From NCBI GenBank assembly GCA_015231665.1, contig JADGBD010000122.1, forward strand, positions 1 through 6,182: DNA of 6,182 nt, read 5' to 3'. The position numbers were made by a program, and so were the translations under genes. Shown here one piece after another: positions 1 through 5,909 of the stretch (positions are counted from its first letter, which is position 1; every line of letters begins with the position of its first letter). The notes under the pieces were generated by a model. The model did not search any database. It saw nothing but the letters and a program-made list of their open reading frames with translations, and was not told the DNA's origin. The DNA is from Gammaproteobacteria bacterium. Its GTDB lineage: Bacteria; Pseudomonadota; Gammaproteobacteria; Chromatiales; Chromatiaceae.

Positions 1-24
1 CCCATCGATTAGGAGAAGTTTCAT
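1..24 (-). CDS. Possible start of a downstream gene (partial, 8 codons)
   Basis: An ATG at 24-22 on the minus strand opens a frame reading MKLLLIDG up to the window edge. The run of aliphatic residues followed by Asp-Gly looks like a first beta strand leading into an acidic active site, as in several nuclease or HAD-like folds, but eight residues cannot identify a family. No clear Shine-Dalgarno sequence precedes it. It starts 32 nt after the hisC stop codon on the same strand, so it could continue the transcription unit. This is a weak call based on position and reading frame only. Confidence 0.3.
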
Positions 25-29
25 GTTCT

Positions 30-68
30 GGGGTGGTGCTGTCCGCCCCATGAGCGTTAGGCTAACGC
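30..68 (-). other. Two small inverted repeats at the end of hisC
   Basis: Positions 54-68 form a perfect 6-bp stem (GCGTTA/TAACGC) with a 3-nt loop, and the hisC stop codon lies inside it. Just downstream, 30-49 forms a second stem (GGGG..GG / CC..CCCC on the plus strand) with one imperfect pair and a 6-nt loop. Neither is followed by a run of T on the minus strand, so this is not a classical intrinsic terminator. It could be a 3'-end stabilising structure or chance. Confidence 0.25.
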
Positions 69-1136
69 TGCCGTCAGCGCCTTGAGACAGGCCTGGTTTT
101 CCTCTGGGGTGCCGACGGTCAGGCGCAGGCAGTCCTTGAGCAGGGGATGGCTGCCGTCGAGCTTTTTCACCAGCACCCCCTGGCGCTTCATCGACTCGAA
201 GATGGCCGCAGCCCGATCTTCTGGGGTTCGGGTGAGGATGAAATTGGCATCGGAGGGATAAGGATGAAGGCCGTCAATCGCCGCCAGATCGCGGTAGAGG
301 TCTTCGCGATCACGGCGAATCTGCCGGGTCTGCTGCTCGAACAGCGGCAGGTGGCGCAGGGCAAAATCCACGCTGATCTGGGTCAGGCTGTTGATGTTGT
401 AGGGCAGGCGCACCTTGTCGAACTGCTCCAGCCAGACCCGCGGCCCGGCGAGCAGACCAAAGCGCAGTCCAGCCAGGCCCATCTTGGAGAGGGTGCGCAT
501 CACCAGCAGATTGTCGAACTCCCCGAGCCGGCCGATGAAGCTGGCATCGGTGAAGGGGGCGTAGGCCTCATCGATCACCACCAGCCCGGGCGCGGCCTGG
601 ATGATCTCCACCAGCGCCTGCTGATCAAACAGGTTGCCGGTGGGGTTGTTGGGATAAGCGAGAAACACCAGCGCCGGCTGCTCCTGCTCCAAGGCCTGCA
701 GCAGGGCCTGCAGGTCGAGACTGAAGTCATCGGCCTTGAGCGGCACACCGACATAGCGCATGCCGCAGAAGCTGGCGATCATGCGGTACATGACAAAACC
801 GGGGTCCACCGACAGCACCACCCGGCCCGGCCCGGCCAGGGCCAGACAGAGCATCTGGATGATCTCATCGGAACCATTGCCCAGCAGCAGCTCCATGTCT
901 GGTGCCAGGCCCATGGCCGCGCGCAGGGATGGGCGCAGGGCGCTGGCCTGGGGGTCGGGATAGCGATTGACCGGCACCTGGCTGAGCAGTTCGGCCCACT
1001 CGGACTTCAGCGCCGCGGGCCAGGGATAGGGGTTTTCCATGGCATCGAGCTTGATCAGGCCGCGGGCATCGGCCACCTGATAGGCGCTCAGGCCACGGAT
1101 CTCCGGGCGAATCCAGTGTTCAATCAGTTGCTGCAT
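57..1136 (-). CDS. hisC: Histidinol-phosphate aminotransferase (HisC)
   Basis: This 359-residue cytoplasmic PLP enzyme of aminotransferase class I/II (fold type I) is expected to convert imidazole acetol phosphate plus glutamate to histidinol phosphate in histidine synthesis. Visible landmarks are the N-terminal substrate segment LDAMENPYP (30-38), GNGSDE for cofactor phosphate contacts (86-91), YPNNPTG (161-167), DEAY (189-192), TLSKMGLAGLRFG with the Schiff-base lysine K218, and the carboxylate-binding arginine R338 in LRLTVGTPEEN. The length is normal for HisC and nothing is missing. The ATG at 1136 fits the family's usual N-terminus, although no convincing Shine-Dalgarno sequence precedes it. 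It is the last complete gene of the unit and starts 43 nt after perM stops; no other his gene is in view. Some HisC homologues act on aromatic amino acids or in cobalamin synthesis, so the exact substrate is inferred from overall resemblance. Confidence 0.93.
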   Translation of the reverse strand: MQQLIEHWIRPEIRGLSAYQVADARGLIKLDAMENPYPWPAALKSEWAELLSQVPVNRYPDPQASALRPSLRAAMGLAPDMELLLGNGSDEIIQMLCLALAGPGRVVLSVDPGFVMYRMIASFCGMRYVGVPLKADDFSLDLQALLQALEQEQPALVFLAYPNNPTGNLFDQQALVEIIQAAPGLVVIDEAYAPFTDASFIGRLGEFDNLLVMRTLSKMGLAGLRFGLLAGPRVWLEQFDKVRLPYNINSLTQISVDFALRHLPLFEQQTRQIRRDREDLYRDLAAIDGLHPYPSDANFILTRTPEDRAAAIFESMKRQGVLVKKLDGSHPLLKDCLRLTVGTPEENQACLKALTAALA

Positions 1137-1179
1137 CTCGGGGTCTCGAGCAGGGGAAGGAAGGACAGTGCTTGCAGGC

Positions 1180-2229
1180 TCAGGTCTCTACTGCCGGCCA
1201 GGCGTTAATCACGGCCTGCACCAGGGGTGCCAGGGGGATGGCGAAGAACACCCCCCAGAAGCCCCAAAAGCCACCGAACACCAGGATGGCGACAATAATC
1301 GCCACCGGATGCAGGTTGACCACCGCGGCAAACAGCAGGGGCACCAGCACATTGCCGTCCAGGGCCTGAATGAGGAAATAGGCCGCCGTCAGCCAGATGA
1401 AGTCCGGCCCCCAGCCCCACTGGAACCAGGCGATGAGGACCACCGGGAAGGTGACCACCGCAGCGCCAATGTAGGGGATGATCACCGAGAGGCCGACCAG
1501 CACCGCCAGCAACACCGCATAGTTGAGGCCGAAAAAGCGAAAGGTGATGAAGCTGACGCCGCCCACAATCACAATCTCCCAGAACTTGCCACGCACGTAG
1601 TTGGCGATCTGGCGGTCCACATCCTCCCAGATCTGCAGGGCCAGGGCTCGCTCGGAAGGCAGGAAATGGGCCGACCAGGCAAAGATCAACGCCTTGTCCT
1701 TGAGGAAGAAAAACACCAGCAGGGGCATCAGCACCAGATAGACCAGCAGGGTGATCAGCCCCACCAGGGAAGAAAGCGACAGCGACAGCACCTTTTGGCC
1801 GTAACTGGCCAGTTCGGTACGCAGGCTGCCCATGACCTCCTGCACCTGCTCCGCGGTGATGATTTCAGGGTAGCGCTCGGGCAGATGCATCAGCGCCTGC
1901 TGGCCCTGGGAGATCATGTTGGGCAACTGATTCACCAGTTCGGTGATCTGCCGCGACAACTGCGGCAACAGGCCAAAGATGAGCAACACCAGAAACAGCA
2001 TGAAGCCACTGAACACCAGCAACACGCCGATGAAGCGGCCCATTCCCTTGCGCTCGAGCAGGCCCACCAGGCCCTCCAGCAGATAGGCGATGACAATGCT
2101 GGCGAGCACCGGCAGGAGCATGTCGCCCATGCTCAGGATCACCCCAAAACCCAGCACCAGCAGCAGGGTGAGGTAGACCACCTGGGGATTGGCAAACTGG
2201 CGGCGGAACCAGTCGGTAATCAGTTGCAT
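1180..2229 (-). CDS. perM: PerM/AI-2E-family inner-membrane transporter
   Basis: This 349-residue polytopic inner-membrane protein belongs to the AI-2E transporter (UPF0118/PerM) family. Hydrophobic segments are visible at about 15-33, 36-57, 66-88, 150-175, 217-233, 238-268, 273-290 and 305-338. A long polar stretch (about 90-148, with LPQLSRQITELVNQLP) between the third and fourth is typical of the family. The conserved C-terminal block includes IIPYIGA (250-256), DGNVLVPLLF (291-300), NLHPVAI (305-311) and GGFWGFWGVFFAIPLA (319-334). These closely recall E. coli PerM, which has a similar length. Members are variously described as exporters of small molecules or ion antiporters; the substrate cannot be told from sequence. 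The start is supported by a GGAGG 10 nt upstream and by a one-base TGATG overlap with the preceding gene, which suggests translational coupling. Confidence 0.88.
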   Translation of the reverse strand: MQLITDWFRRQFANPQVVYLTLLLVLGFGVILSMGDMLLPVLASIVIAYLLEGLVGLLERKGMGRFIGVLLVFSGFMLFLVLLIFGLLPQLSRQITELVNQLPNMISQGQQALMHLPERYPEIITAEQVQEVMGSLRTELASYGQKVLSLSLSSLVGLITLLVYLVLMPLLVFFFLKDKALIFAWSAHFLPSERALALQIWEDVDRQIANYVRGKFWEIVIVGGVSFITFRFFGLNYAVLLAVLVGLSVIIPYIGAAVVTFPVVLIAWFQWGWGPDFIWLTAAYFLIQALDGNVLVPLLFAAVVNLHPVAIIVAILVFGGFWGFWGVFFAIPLAPLVQAVINAWPAVET

Positions 2230-2639
2230 CAGCTCGACGCCTCCCCCGGGGTCTTGCCATTGCCGCCACCGCTGCCCTCATAGTTGGCGAAATGTTGCTG
2301 AAACAGGTCTTCCAGCTCGTCGATCACCGCCATGGCATCGCGCCCCTGGAGCAGGTGCTCGGACATCAGGCCCGAGGTCTCGTGGAGCATCTTCGAGCGA
2401 TCGAGCATATAGAAGGATTCGGACAGGCGCTTGATCGCGCCGATCACCGTCTCTTCCTCCGGCCGTGGGATCGGCTTGGGGGCGTGGCGAATCAGCTCCT
2501 GTTCTTCCAGCGACTGGCGCCGCTGATGCACAAAGGCAAGAAAATCCTGCACGCTGGCCTGATCCCTCGGGTTGAGCTCACGATACAGGCGCAGGAGCTC
2601 CCGCTCTTCTGGCGAATTGGTCCCGTTGACTCTGAGCAT
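2229..2639 (-). CDS. Conserved-looking small cytoplasmic protein of unknown function
   Basis: This is a 136-residue protein that I cannot assign to a family. It has no signal peptide, membrane segment or cysteine. Three regions are visible. Residues 10-45 are an amphipathic helical region, LLRLYRELNPRDQASVQDFL, reminiscent of the short helices in VapB/DUF2281-like proteins. Residues 52-63 are a proline-rich hinge, APKPIPRPEEE. Residues 65-120 are helical and acidic (IGAIKRLSESF, ETSGLMSEHLLQGRD, IDELEDLFQQHF). A Gly/Ser-rich tail (122-136) overlaps the ribosome site for perM. I chose the ATG at 2639, 2 nt after the LysR stop codon, where reinitiation is likely. A TTG at 2657 would add six residues and overlap the LysR gene by 16 nt. 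Tight packing between the regulator and perM suggests co-expression, and a role linked to one of them is inference only. Confidence 0.78.
   Translation of the reverse strand: MLRVNGTNSPEERELLRLYRELNPRDQASVQDFLAFVHQRRQSLEEQELIRHAPKPIPRPEEETVIGAIKRLSESFYMLDRSKMLHETSGLMSEHLLQGRDAMAVIDELEDLFQQHFANYEGSGGGNGKTPGEASS
2240..2244 (-). promoter_or_regulatory. Shine-Dalgarno site for perM
   Basis: The minus strand reads GGGGGAGG, with its GGAGG 10 nt before the perM ATG. The site lies inside the last codons of the upstream gene. It supports the chosen start and the TGATG coupling. Confidence 0.55.
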
Positions 2640-2641
2640 GG

Positions 2642-3541
2642 CTACTGGTCTCGACAATAATTGCGGGCAAAATCGAGCAGTTCCTCCATCACCCGGAGGC
2701 GAAACTTCTGCTTCTGATGGACAAACGAGAAGGGTCGGGTCAGGGGCGGGTTCATCGGCACCGCCACCAGGGTGCCCAGTCGCAGCTCCTTCTGAATCGT
2801 CGAGCCGGACATCACCGACACCCCCATGCCCGCTTCCACCGCACCCTTCACCGCCTCGGGGCTGCCCAGCTCCATGGCCACGTGCATGTGCAGGTCGTTG
2901 TCACCGTTCTGGGTGGTCAGGTAATCGCCAATCACCTCACGGGTGCCCGAGCCCTCCTCGCGGCAGATGAAGGGATAGTGGAGCAACTGCTTGAAGGTCA
3001 GCTGCTGGTGATCGGACAGGGGATGGCCCTTGGGCAGGATGGCTACCAACTGGTCCTCGGTGCAGTGCTCCACCACCAGATTCTTGTTCGCCACCGGCGA
3101 TTCCACCACCCCCAGATCGATGGTGTTGTTTTCCACCATGGAGACTATGCCATCGGAATTGGACACCTTGAGCTGAATCTCCACATCCGGGTAGCGCGCC
3201 TTGAAGTCCCCCAACAACGCCGGCAGCATGTACTCGGCAATGGTGGTACTGGCGCCAATCACCACCACCCCGCTGATGTCGCCGGTAATCTCGCGCACGC
3301 CGTTTTCCATCTGGTTGTACAGATCGAAGATCTGATCGGCAAAGCCGTACACCTTGGCGCCGGCCTCGGTCAGGCTGATGCGGTTGTGAGTTCGATCAAA
3401 CAGTCGGGTATTGAAGTGCTCCTCCAGCTGGCGCACCTGAAAGGTCACCGCCGGCTGGGTCATGTGCAGCGACTCGGCCGCCTTGGTAAAGCTCAACAAC
3501 CGCGCCACGGTATAAAACACCTGCAGTCGCCTGTCAGCCAT
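2642..3541 (-). CDS. LysR-family transcriptional regulator (CysL/YeiE/CbbR-like)
   Basis: This 299-residue DNA-binding regulator has the standard LysR layout and length. The N-terminal winged helix-turn-helix spans about residues 3-61 (SFTKAAESLHMTQPAVTFQVRQLE, then LFDRTHNRISLTEAG). A linker helix follows, then a periplasmic-binding-protein-like effector domain from about 92 (VVVIGASTTIAEYMLPALL) to 290. The effector domain carries SNSDGIVSMVENNTIDLGVVE (127-147) and REEGSGTR (194-201), features I associate with the CysL/YeiE/CbbR branch, whose members control sulfur, CO2 or related anion metabolism. The effector is unknown. The frame stays open 36 codons further upstream. I chose the ATG at 3541 because the HTH begins at once, as is usual, and a GGAGG sits 5 nt before it. 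The gene leads a compact unit with the unknown 136-aa gene, perM and hisC. Dyads just upstream suggest autoregulation. Confidence 0.9.
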   Translation of the reverse strand: MADRRLQVFYTVARLLSFTKAAESLHMTQPAVTFQVRQLEEHFNTRLFDRTHNRISLTEAGAKVYGFADQIFDLYNQMENGVREITGDISGVVVIGASTTIAEYMLPALLGDFKARYPDVEIQLKVSNSDGIVSMVENNTIDLGVVESPVANKNLVVEHCTEDQLVAILPKGHPLSDHQQLTFKQLLHYPFICREEGSGTREVIGDYLTTQNGDNDLHMHVAMELGSPEAVKGAVEAGMGVSVMSGSTIQKELRLGTLVAVPMNPPLTRPFSFVHQKQKFRLRVMEELLDFARNYCRDQ

Positions 3542-3546
3542 CGACG

Positions 3547-3551
3547 CCTCC
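3547..3551 (-). promoter_or_regulatory. Shine-Dalgarno site that fixes the LysR start
   Basis: GGAGG on the minus strand lies 5 nt before the ATG at 3541. This favours the 299-aa form over the 335-aa form that the open frame would allow from 3649. Confidence 0.65.
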
Positions 3552-3586
3552 GCCCCGGCAAGGGGTATAAAGCAAGGGAAATTTGA

Positions 3587-3613
3587 ATAAGCGTAACTTA
3601 TAACACAGATTAT
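3587..3613. promoter_or_regulatory. Overlapping LysR-type operator dyads
   Basis: Positions 3587-3601 read ATAAG-N5-CTTAT, a perfect dyad. It fits both the LysR T-N11-A rule and the stricter TNA-N7-TNA form (TAA-N7-TTA) known for CbbR-like proteins. A second dyad, ATAA-N6-TTAT, occupies 3600-3613 and shares two bases with the first. The pair lies 46-72 nt upstream of the LysR ATG, in an AT-rich patch within GC-rich DNA. No divergent gene is present, so the likely role is autoregulation of the LysR-led unit. Sites are seen directly; binding is inferred. Confidence 0.45.
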
Positions 3614-3637
3614 CCAGCCGGGGGCGGGACCGCGCAA
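3609..3637 (-). promoter_or_regulatory. Candidate sigma70 promoter for the LysR-led unit
   Basis: On the minus strand, TTGCGC (3637-3632) is followed after exactly 17 nt by GATAAT (3614-3609), a 5/6 match to the -10 consensus; the -35 is weak (3/6). The predicted transcription start near 3602 falls inside the operator dyads, as would suit autorepression. A second -10-like TATAAG lies at 3602-3597 without a good -35. Confidence 0.35.
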
Positions 3638-3688
3638 GAGGCAGCCCATCAGGCCCCGGCCAGCCCCATCAAGCCGAACCGCCCGGGC

Positions 3689-5692
3689 TCAACCCTCGGG
3701 ATAAAAACAGCTGAAGCGGCGCTCACCCTCCTGCTGCTCCGGTGGATAGATCTGGCGGCAGCGCGCGTCCGCCTTGGGGCAGCGCGGGTGAAAATGACAG
3801 CCCGGCGGCGGCGCTGCCGGTGAGGGCATGTCGCCCTGCAGCTGGGCCTGATGGCGCTTGCCCACCTCCAGCACCGGCGCCGCCTCCAGCAGGGCGCGGG
3901 TGTAAGGGTGTCGCGGTTGCTGCAGCAATTGCTGCACCGGTCCCTGCTCGACAATCCGGCCCAGGTACATCACCGCCAGGTCATGGGCCAGGTAGGCAAC
4001 CACGGCAATATTGTGGCTGATGAACAGGTAGCCCAGCCCCAGGCGCTGCTGCAGCTGCTTGAGCAGATTGAGGATCTGCGCCTGCACCGAGACATCCAGG
4101 GCGCTGGTGGGCTCGTCGCAGATCAGCAGCCGCGGCTCCAGAGCCAGGGCGCGGGCGATGGCGATGCGCTGACGCTGACCGCCGGAGAATTCATGGGGGT
4201 AGCGCTCCAGGGCCTCGGCGCTCAGGCCCACCTGCTGCAACAGCTCGGCCAGACGCTGGCGCAGCGCTGCCGGTGCCCCCGCCCGACCCTGGGCGCGCAG
4301 GCCCTCGGCGAGAATATCGAGCACACGCATGCGCGGGTTCATCGAGGCATAGGGGTCCTGAAAGATAATCTGCATATCGGCGCGATAGGGCTTGATCCCC
4401 CGCGCCGACAGCCCATCCAGGCGCTGACCGCGAAAGCTGATCTGCCCCGCCGTGGGCCGGATCAGCTGGAGTATTGCCTTGCCTACCGTGGTCTTGCCGC
4501 AGCCGGACTCGCCCACCAGGGCCAGGGTGCGGCCAGGGGCCAGTTGCAGATCGACCCCATCCACCGCCCGCACCTGAGCCACCGCCCGACGCAGCAGGCC
4601 CTTGCGAATGGGAAAGTGCACTTTCAGGCCCTGCACCTGCAGCAGATGTTCGCCGCTGCTGGCGACATCGGCGGGCTGAGCTGCCGTATTTGCAGGGCTG
4701 GCCGCTGCGGTCTGTTCAATCAACTGGCCCGCCAGATGGCAACGCACCTGCTGCTCCGCCAGCTCGTGCCAGCCCGGCGCCTGCTCGCGGCAGAGGGGCT
4801 GTACCTGATCACAGCGCTCGGCAAAACGGCAGCCGCTGAAGGTCTGGCGCAGCGAGGGCACCTGACCGCGGATCACCGCCAGCTCCTGACCGCGCTTGAG
4901 CCGGCCCGGCAGGGATTGAAACAGCTTCTGGCTGTAGGGATGGGCCGGATGGGCGAAGAAATCCGCCACCCGCGCCTGCTCGACGATCTGACCGGCGTAC
5001 ATCACCGCCACCCGGTCGGCCATCTCCGCCACCACCCCCAGATCGTGGGTGATCAGCAGCACCGCCATGCCGGTCTGCCGCTGCAGGTCCTTGAGCAGAC
5101 TAAGCACCTGCAGCTGGATGGTCACATCCAGCGCCGTGGTGGGCTCATCGGCAATCAGCAGCCTGGGTCGCCCGGCCAGGGCAATGGCAATCATCACCCG
5201 CTGCTTCATGCCGCCGGAGAGCTGATGGGGATACTCCGCAGCGCGGCGGGCCGGGTCGGGGATGCCGACGGACTGCAGCAGCTCGATCACCCTGCTATCC
5301 GCTTGACTGGCCTGCTCGGGATCATGCAGCCGCACCGCCTCGGCGATCTGCTCGCCGATGCTCATCACCGGATTGAGCGAGGTCATCGGCTCCTGGAAGA
5401 TCATGCCCAAACGACCGCCGCGCTCGGCGCGCATCTGCTGCTCGGTGAGCAGGGGCAGATCGACACCGGCCAGGCGCACCGAGCCCGCCAGAATCCGCCC
5501 ACCGGGAGGCAGCAGGCGCATCAGCCCCAGGGCGGTCATGCTCTTGCCGCAGCCGGACTCACCGAGCAAGGCCAGAGTTTCACCGGCATCGAGGTGAAAA
5601 TCCACCCCATCCACCGGGCGAATGGCGTTACTGCCAGCGCCAATGGCCAGCTGCAGACCCGCTACTTCAAGCAATGGCTGACTACTCTTCAT
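3689..5692 (-). CDS. Fused dual ATPase of a peptide-type ABC importer
   Basis: This 667-residue cytoplasmic ATPase should power import of peptides or a related solute through an OppBC/DppBC-type permease. It joins an OppD-like and an OppF-like half. Half 1 has Walker A GESGCGKS (44-51), Q-loop Q100, signature LSGGMKQR (158-165), Walker B LLIADEP (178-184) and switch H216. Half 2 has GESGCGKT (394-401), Q445, FSGGQRQR (502-509), LLICDEP (522-528) and H560. Both sites look catalytically complete. Each half ends in the oligopeptide-transporter C-terminal domain with four cysteines at identical spacing (C288, C294, C301, C318; C632, C638, C645, C662). An Ala/Pro-rich linker spans about 325-349. 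It is longer than the fused YejF and GsiA proteins as I recall them. The ATG at 5692 gives a normal N-terminus, but its ribosome site is weak (GAG only). It follows a permease gene and is separated from it by a repeat element. The substrate is unknown. Confidence 0.92.
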   Translation of the reverse strand: MKSSQPLLEVAGLQLAIGAGSNAIRPVDGVDFHLDAGETLALLGESGCGKSMTALGLMRLLPPGGRILAGSVRLAGVDLPLLTEQQMRAERGGRLGMIFQEPMTSLNPVMSIGEQIAEAVRLHDPEQASQADSRVIELLQSVGIPDPARRAAEYPHQLSGGMKQRVMIAIALAGRPRLLIADEPTTALDVTIQLQVLSLLKDLQRQTGMAVLLITHDLGVVAEMADRVAVMYAGQIVEQARVADFFAHPAHPYSQKLFQSLPGRLKRGQELAVIRGQVPSLRQTFSGCRFAERCDQVQPLCREQAPGWHELAEQQVRCHLAGQLIEQTAAASPANTAAQPADVASSGEHLLQVQGLKVHFPIRKGLLRRAVAQVRAVDGVDLQLAPGRTLALVGESGCGKTTVGKAILQLIRPTAGQISFRGQRLDGLSARGIKPYRADMQIIFQDPYASMNPRMRVLDILAEGLRAQGRAGAPAALRQRLAELLQQVGLSAEALERYPHEFSGGQRQRIAIARALALEPRLLICDEPTSALDVSVQAQILNLLKQLQQRLGLGYLFISHNIAVVAYLAHDLAVMYLGRIVEQGPVQQLLQQPRHPYTRALLEAAPVLEVGKRHQAQLQGDMPSPAAPPPGCHFHPRCPKADARCRQIYPPEQQEGERRFSCFYPEG

Positions 5693-5718
5693 ACCAACTC
5701 ATTCAACAGGCCCAAAAG

Positions 5719-5756
5719 GGACGCAGAGGACGCAAAGAAGCGCAAAGGACGCAGAG
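5719..5756 (+). repeat. Left arm of the inverted repeat
   Basis: Purine-rich arm made of tandem units GACGCAGAG, GACGCAAAG, AAGCGCAAAG and GACGCAGAG. It is the inverted partner of 5853-5890, with mismatches only at three internal positions. Confidence 0.8.
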
Positions 5757-5773
5757 AAATTCAGTCTAAGCGG

Positions 5774-5812
5774 CTGGACTAACATGCCAAGAAAAGCTGT
5801 CATGCGGTCCAG
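5774..5812. repeat. Small inverted repeat inside the element
   Basis: CTGGAC (5774-5779) pairs with GTCCAG (5807-5812), and CATG (5783-5786) with CATG (5801-5804) inside it, leaving a 14-nt loop. It is not concentric with the outer arms. It could be a secondary hairpin of the element. Confidence 0.35.
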
Positions 5813-5852
5813 AGTCGGCACACTTGATCGAAAACCTTGGCGCCAATAGCCA

Positions 5853-5890
5853 CTCTGCGATCTTTGCGCTTCTTTGCGTTCTCTGCGTCC
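5853..5890 (-). repeat. Right arm of the inverted repeat
   Basis: Inverted copy of 5719-5756 (35/38). It lies 20 nt beyond the permease stop codon, so on the transcript it is the first arm to be made. Confidence 0.8.
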
Positions 5891-5909
5891 TGTTATCACT
5901 TCAACAAAC

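Larger units (their letters stand above)
5718..5891. mobile_element. MITE-like intergenic inverted-repeat element
   Basis: Arms at 5719-5756 and 5853-5890 are inverted copies matching at 35 of 38 positions, including an 18-bp identical core (5730-5747 against 5862-5879). They enclose 96 bp with no coding sequence. Each arm is itself built of four 9-10 bp units of the GACGCARAG / AAGCGCAAAG type. The architecture (172 bp, terminal inverted repeats, no ORF of its own, set between two genes of one operon) is that of a miniature inverted-repeat or REP-like dispersed element. Similar CGCAGAGGACGCAAAG-type intergenic repeats are, to my recollection, common in proteobacterial genomes. Transcribed from the ABC operon, the arms could fold into a long hairpin and affect expression of the ATPase relative to the permease. 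Confidence 0.6.

Noticed and set aside
1168..2283. A 371-codon plus-strand frame opposite perM, and a 353-codon frame at 147-1208 opposite hisC
   Set aside because: Both are shadows of recognised genes. The products are dominated by His, Gln and Asp/Glu runs and have no recognisable domain.
2717..3586. A 289-codon plus-strand frame opposite the LysR gene
   Set aside because: It is antisense to a clear LysR regulator and has a His/Gln/Leu-rich composition typical of a reverse frame.
3542..3649. A 36-residue N-terminal extension of the LysR protein
   Set aside because: It would run through the candidate promoter and dyads. LysR proteins normally begin just before the HTH, and a good GGAGG supports the ATG at 3541.
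3600..3700. Intrinsic terminator after the ABC operon
   Set aside because: GC-rich short palindromes such as GCCCGGGC at 3681-3688 are present, but I found no stable stem followed by a T run on the minus strand.
5718..5758. CRISPR or simple tandem-repeat array
   Set aside because: The units are 9-10 bp, adjacent and without spacers, and the arms form an inverted pair, not a repeat-spacer series.
3851..5782. A 643-codon open frame on the plus strand opposite the fused ATPase
   Set aside because: It is antisense to a gene with complete ABC motifs, and its translation is low-complexity (His, Gln, Gly, Leu-rich), as expected for the reverse of GC-rich coding DNA.
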